A DNA stretch of 64,000 nt, taken from Serripes groenlandicus (Eukaryota; Mollusca; Bivalvia; Cardiida; Cardiidae). The notes under the pieces were generated by a model, which did no database searches, was not told the DNA's origin, and saw only the letters and a list, made by a program, of their open reading frames with translations. This document shows, piece by piece, positions 59,282 through 64,000 of the stretch. Made by a program: the position numbers and the translations under genes. Location: positions 17,694,489 to 17,758,488 of the forward strand of contig JASEVX010000003.1 of the NCBI GenBank assembly GCA_031761405.1, given 5' to 3'. Numbering within the stretch: the stretch's first letter is position 1; each line of letters starts with the position of its first letter.

Positions 59282-60321
59282 GATAGCTCAATCGGGAACA
59301 ACAAAGGACTATCCATCCAGTTATTGTAGGTCGAACCGTGATAGCTCAGTCGGGAACGACGGAGATTTATAGACTCAGGTGTTGTAGGTCGAACCGTGAT
59401 AGCTCAGTCGGGAACGTCGGAGATGTATAGACTCAGGTGTTGTAGGTCGAACCGCGATATCTCAGTCGGGAACGACGGAAGCCTATCTACCCAGGTGTTG
59501 TAGGTCGAAACGTGATAGCTCAGTCGGGAACGACGATGGACCGTCGACCCAGGTTTTGAAGGTCGAACCGCGATAGCTCAGTCAGGAACGCTGAAGGGCC
59601 GTCGACCCAGGTGTTGCAGGTCAAACATTGATAGCTCAGTCGTGAACGACGAAGGACCGTCGACCCATGTGCTGTTGGTCAAACCGCAATAGCGTAGTCG
59701 GGAACGACGAAGGTCTATCGGCCCAGGTGTTTTAGGTCGAACCGCGATAGCTCAGTCGGGAACGACGAGAGGCTATCCACCCAGGTGTAGTAGGTCGAAC
59801 CGTGATAGCTCAGTCGGGAACGACGGAGTGCCGTCGACCCATGTGTTGTTGGTCGAACTGCGATAGCTTAGTCGGGAACGACGGAGGGTTATCGATCCAG
59901 GTGTTGTAGGTCGAAACGTGATAGCTCAGTCGGGAACGACGGAAGGCTATCGACCCAGGTGTTGTAGGTCGAAACGGGATAGCTCAGTCGGGAACGACAA
60001 AGGACCGTCGACCCAGGTTTTGAAGGTCGAACCGTGATAGCTCAGTCGGGAACCACGAAGGGCAATCCACCCAGGTGTTGTAGGTCGAATCGTGATAGCT
60101 CGGTCGGGAACGACGAAGGGCAATCCACCCAGGTGCTGTAGGTCGAATCGTGATAGCTCAGTCAGGAACGACGAAGGGCAATCCACCCAGGTGTTGAAGG
60201 TCGAACCGTGATAGCTCAGTCGGGAACGACGAAGGGCTATCCACCAGGTGTTGTAGGTCGAAACGTGATAGATCAGTCGGGAACGACGAAGGGCTATCCA
60301 CCCAGGTATTTTAGGTCGAAC
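59282..60321 (+). repeat. 58-bp satellite derived from a tRNA-like SINE head, 18 units
   Basis: Units start at 59282, 59340, 59398 and every 58 bases to 60210, then 60267-60268 (one unit is a base short). Each reads GATAGCTCAGTCGGGAACGA, a variable middle such as AAGGACCGTCGACCCAGG, and TTGTAGGTCGAACC. TAGCTCAGTCGG fits the Pol III A box and GGTCGAACC is one base from a B box, with tRNA-like spacing of about 33 bases. The unit aligns along its length with the head of the SINE at 22725-22990. A diverged leading unit lies at 59222-59281. A 154-codon minus-strand frame results from 58 not being a multiple of three; it cycles every three units. Confidence 0.85.
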
Positions 60322-61289
60322 CTTCGTTGACATTATATACACTCGACGATTATTAAGACATCTCTCTGAACGTGAAATGGTTTGTAATGGAGAACAATAA
60401 GACTTAAACAATAGGGACTCATTCCAGCCTAGATTTCGATGAGTGTCATCGGAATTCGCCTGCTATTGCAATTGGCTCTACATCTAGCACAAATGTATGG
60501 ATACTCTATATAAATGAAAGTAGTAGTAGTATTTAAAACAGTTTGCAATACGAATCGATTGTTCTTTATGATCACTTTCTGTTATAGCCAAACATTTTAT
60601 AAGTCGTTTGGTTTAGATGCGTACAAATGCTTCTTCTCGTTTCTACTTCATTAACAACAGCGAAAATGCATTGACAATCTTGAACATATAAGTATGGTTT
60701 TAGATTCAATAGAAGTCATTGTTAGAACCGGACAATTTACCCCCTTTGAGCAAGTTCTTGTATCTGATGGAGTTTTCCCGAAAGTTGAATGCTGCTAAGT
60801 CAATATATATTTTTTCAAAGATTATTCATGCATGCAGCTCCTTAGCATCGTTCTTTATAAGACATGACTACAAGTAAGGCTATCATAAAGAGGTGATTAG
60901 TATTTTGTGAAATCAGGCCAGTTTGACAAACACAGGGGATGTAACAGTTAGTTGTTAAAGGACATGTATTGATAGTTGCTATGAGGACTCCATTTGCCTT
61001 TTACAAAACGATTTAAAATATTCATATCGAAGTTATAATGCCACTTAGTTGTTTCTCATTAAGAAATCAGTATCACATTATATCTAATTTGATATTTGTT
61101 CTGGAGTTGAACAATTAATGTGCGCTCTGTTGTTTTATGAATTTTGATAGATCTTCTTTCAAAGAGCAGTTCTATGCTAAAAAGAGATTCCACCATAGAA
61201 TGCAATTTCATATAGGTTTAACCCATTACTATTCTGGTCACTCCATCGACCATCCGTCATTAACTTTTAGCCTCAAATGACATATTCAC
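60322..61289. other. no gene seen
   Basis: AT-rich sequence. Confidence 0.4.
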
Positions 61290-61660
61290 CTAAATCATTT
61301 AACTTCACAGGATTTTCGCTTTGGTAGTCCTCTTTTAAAATTGTTCAAATTTTATGAATCTGCTTGTCTGATTTAAAGATAATTTGGCAGATATGTTTCT
61401 TTGATTACCTTCTTTAAGAATTGATCTAGCCAGAAATAAGGCGGCATCAGAAAAGGGGTTAAATGAAAAAGCTTGTAAAGTTCCTTGTCTGATTTTAAGA
61501 TGTATATGTAGAAATGTTCATTTCGTTAAACTCTCTAGAAAGTGTTTTAATCATATTGATTCGTTGTAAAACATAGCCACCAGGCGATATCAGCGTGAAA
61601 AGACATTTCAGTTTTAACTACTTCTCCTCCTTAACAATTTGACCAAAACCAATTAATCTT
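61290..61660. repeat. degenerate repeat related to 49345-49990
   Basis: Shares the words CTTGTCTGATTT, AAGATAATTTGGCAGA, TTCTTTAAGAATTGA and GGCGGCATCAGAAAAGG with the reverse strand of the earlier block. Confidence 0.45.
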
Positions 61661-62214
61661 TAAAGGAATGTTTGTTTGGTGGTCCACTTTTAGCATTATT
61701 TGAATACCTGAATGTCATGTAAGACTTTGGTTTCTACGTCATCAGAATGGGGTGGTAGGTAAATGCCATTAACTGTATTATTCTTCTCCTCTTAACCTGC
61801 TTCTCTGATTTTAATGTAATTTGAAAAAAAAAGAATCCTATGCGACCCTCTGCAAAAAGTGCACATACAGATGAAGAAATGCAAATCTCTTTTTTCTGAT
61901 ATGCTGTGCATTTACAGTGTCGACTCAAGAAGTTTCCTTTTCACTCTCGTTCAATAAATATTAGCAACGCATTTGATTTACAAAATTTAATTGATATTCA
62001 AAAAAAAAAAAAGGTCAGAATATCGGGTCAAGCATACACCAAAAATCACTGCACTTTTTTATTTTGAATTAATTCGTAAGGCTTGCGTCATTATTTATTT
62101 ATTCGAAACATCTAGTTGTATTGATCCGCTGTACACATTACGAAATTGAATTGTACAGTACCTATTACATTATGGTTAGTCGGGTAACAGAACCATGCCA
62201 TACGTACTAGTTTA
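61661..62214. other. no gene seen
   Basis: AT-rich sequence with a poly-A run near 61999. Confidence 0.4.
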
Positions 62215-62860
62215 CTTGTTTTATGCCGGATACAGGACTAACACTGCATTTCACCATTGTTGGTTCATGCCAGAGGTATTAATATACTATAGTATGTCTG
62301 ATATTATACTACACTGCATGTCACCATTGTTTTTTCATATCAGATGTACTAATTTACTATAGTATGCCGGATATCATACTACACTGCATATAACGTACTA
62401 ATGTACTATACTATGCCGGTTACCAGACTACACTTCACGTCACCATTGTTGGTTCATATCATACGTACTAATTTACTATAGTATGCCAGATATCATACTA
62501 CACTGCACGTCACCTTTGTTGGTTCATTCTAGACGTACTAATTTACTATAGTATGCCAGATACCATACTGCGCTGTATGTCACCATTGTTGGTATATACC
62601 AGACGTACTAATTTACTATAGTATGCCGGAGACCATACTACACTGTATGTCATCATTGTTGGTTCATACCAGTGGTACTAATTTACTATAGTATGCCGGA
62701 TACCAGACTCCAATGCAAGTCTACATTGTTGGTTGAGACCACACGTTCTAAACTACTAAAGTCCGCCGGGTACCACACTACACTGCAAGTCGCCATTGTT
62801 TGTTCATGCCAGACGTACTAATTTATTTTTTTACGACGGATACCAGACTACATATCGTAA
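62215..62860 (+). repeat. 70-bp tandem array, about nine units
   Basis: The phrase TTACTATAGTATGCCGGATA recurs at 62285, 62355, 62404, 62474, 62544, 62614, 62684, 62754 and 62824; spacing is 70 bases except one unit short by 21. Each unit also has CACTGCATGTCACCATTGTT and GACGTACTAA, and holds the palindrome TACTATAGTA. No coding content. Confidence 0.9.
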
Positions 62861-62931
62861 AAACAAAGCAACCGCCGAGTATTTGTGACAAGTGGTAATT
62901 AACAATTTTAGTTACATCATGACTATCAATG

Positions 62932-62976
62932 TTAACCCTTTCCCACTAGCAGACGAATCTGCAGTAAACAGGTATC
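62932..62976. mobile_element. TTAA MITE, left part, split by a transposon
   Basis: TTAACCCTTTCCCACTAGCA and AATCTGCAGTAAACAGG. The matching right end lies at about 63750-63792 (GTCGTCTTCTGTAGC, TATGTGGGAGAGGATA), after the inserted element. Confidence 0.7.
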
Positions 62977-63684
62977 GGGACGGTTGTCGACTGCAGCTGT
63001 TCAAGAGTCAACCAATTACACAAGTAATGAACAGATAAAAAAGATACTACAGTCCGAATAACACAGATAACTTCGCCAAAACAAATAGTTTGAAGCATAG
63101 TCATTTATTTTCGCGCCAAACATATCAATTTGAATTGATAAATCTATTGATGGAATATGCTATAGTTCACTATTCCTTTACAATTTCTATGATTGCACAT
63201 CTTGAGATTTATCTTGTGAATGCTCTAGATGCTACATGTTCTGACTCATGAAGGATGAGCTTGTGTCAGAGTATATAACTGAATGATAGGCAATCTAATT
63301 ATTCATATAGGTCATGTCTGGTTAGAAATTACGTCAGGCTCAATTTAACAAAAATCTGACTGACACACTAGACTGTAAAACATAAAATATGGTGAAACTT
63401 AGCAAGATGGTATGTCATGATGAATATACGCTAAGTGTAAATATGTACTAAGTGTAATTAGGCCTTGTTTAAATCCAATATAATGGATACTTGAGAGACT
63501 GTATAGTTGATTTGAACATGCTGAGAATTTTTTGAATTATCTAAATCTACAATAAAATGCTGGCTTCTTGTGACTTACCTCATTGGTAAGGGTAGGCATT
63601 CTTAATGAACATAACATATCTTGAGTACATACATGTACATATGCCTGTCTGACCTTAATTCACGAAAACTAAGACAACCGTCCC
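62977..63684. mobile_element. DNA transposon fragment with GGGACGGTTGTC ends
   Basis: GGGACGGTTGTC at 62977-62988 and GACAACCGTCCC at 63673-63684 are exact inverted repeats; the element is 708 bp. Related ends occur at 55117. No transposase is seen. No clear target duplication; left flank GGTATC and right flank ACCAGT do not match. Confidence 0.65.
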
Positions 63685-63749
63685 ACCAGTACTTAAATCA
63701 ACTAACGTCTTTTCAATTAAAAAGAGTTTCAATACATTTACCTATATAA

Positions 63750-63792
63750 TTTAAGGTCGTCTTCTGTAGCTTTGCTTTATGTGGGAGAGGAT
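63750..63792. mobile_element. TTAA MITE, right part
   Basis: Completes the MITE begun at 62932. The right TTAA is lost. Confidence 0.6.
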
Positions 63793-64000
63793 ACTTGAAG
63801 GTTCCTGTAACTATCTACTGAACAGTACAAAATCAGATCAGACTGTAAGGTGCACGGGTTCATCTGGATATTCACTGGTAGCATAAGTCATGATGTCATG
63901 TTTCCCATAAGATTTTTTGTCATAATGAAGAAGAGCCCCGTCTTGCTTTATTTCCGTATAATGCCGACTCGTCAGTAGAAATCGTTTGGAAACACATCAG
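63793..64000. other. no gene seen
   Basis: Short unique sequence to the end of the window. Confidence 0.4.

Noticed and set aside
59947..60411. 154-codon minus-strand frame with repeated peptides
   Set aside because: It reads through the 58-bp satellite in rotating frames; the 58-residue peptide period is the arithmetic result of three 58-bp units.

Overview
The window looks like intergenic and intronic DNA from an animal, most likely a marine bivalve of the heterodont group. It is AT-rich, has very few exons, and is dominated by transposable elements. The bivalve call is inference from recognised repeat styles: MITEs beginning CCCACGAGAAAAC, tRNA-derived SINEs with an (AATC)n tail, a dispersed repeat carrying TTGCTCACCTGAG, and LINE proteins of the type common in bivalves. 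Only two stretches look like host protein-coding exons, both on the minus strand: a first coding exon of an SLC6-type sodium-coupled symporter (3051-3277) and a first exon of a secreted PAN/apple-domain protein (44798-45110). No rRNA gene, convincing functional tRNA gene or CRISPR array was seen.

The centre of the window is a single 22.36 kb structure (12101-34459). It starts ATGTGCGTGAAG, ends with the exact reverse complement, and is flanked on both sides by the same 10-bp direct repeat CTTAGCAAAA. Its arms (about 7.2 kb left, 5.8 kb right) are inverted copies of one another with the same order of blocks: a CCGG-rich short tandem array, a 2.0-2.3 kb segment with its own smaller inverted repeats, a second CCGG-rich array, then 3-4 kb of satellite with a 342-bp higher-order period. 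This is the layout of a giant foldback (FB-like) transposon.

Inside its centre are nested insertions. One is a 4.77 kb P/THAP9-superfamily transposon (19337-24106) with terminal inverted repeats and a 7-bp target-site duplication. It carries the C-terminal part of a transposase on the plus strand and, converging on it, a two-exon zinc-finger gene on the minus strand. A second is a 1.2 kb MULE-like element (24331-25529, 8-bp duplication) that split a SINE. The 3' end of a LINE lies further right.

Flanking regions hold many small elements: a TTAA-target MITE family (about a dozen copies and fragments), SINEs, decayed LINE ORF1 and reverse transcriptase, local duplications, and two tandem arrays near the right end. 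The array at 59282-60321 has a 58-bp unit that aligns along its length with the tRNA-like head of the SINEs in this window, so each of its 18 units keeps a Pol III A box and a near-B box. The array at 62215-62860 has a 70-bp unit. Splice sites, target duplications and motifs below were read directly; family names are from recalled family features, not from a search.
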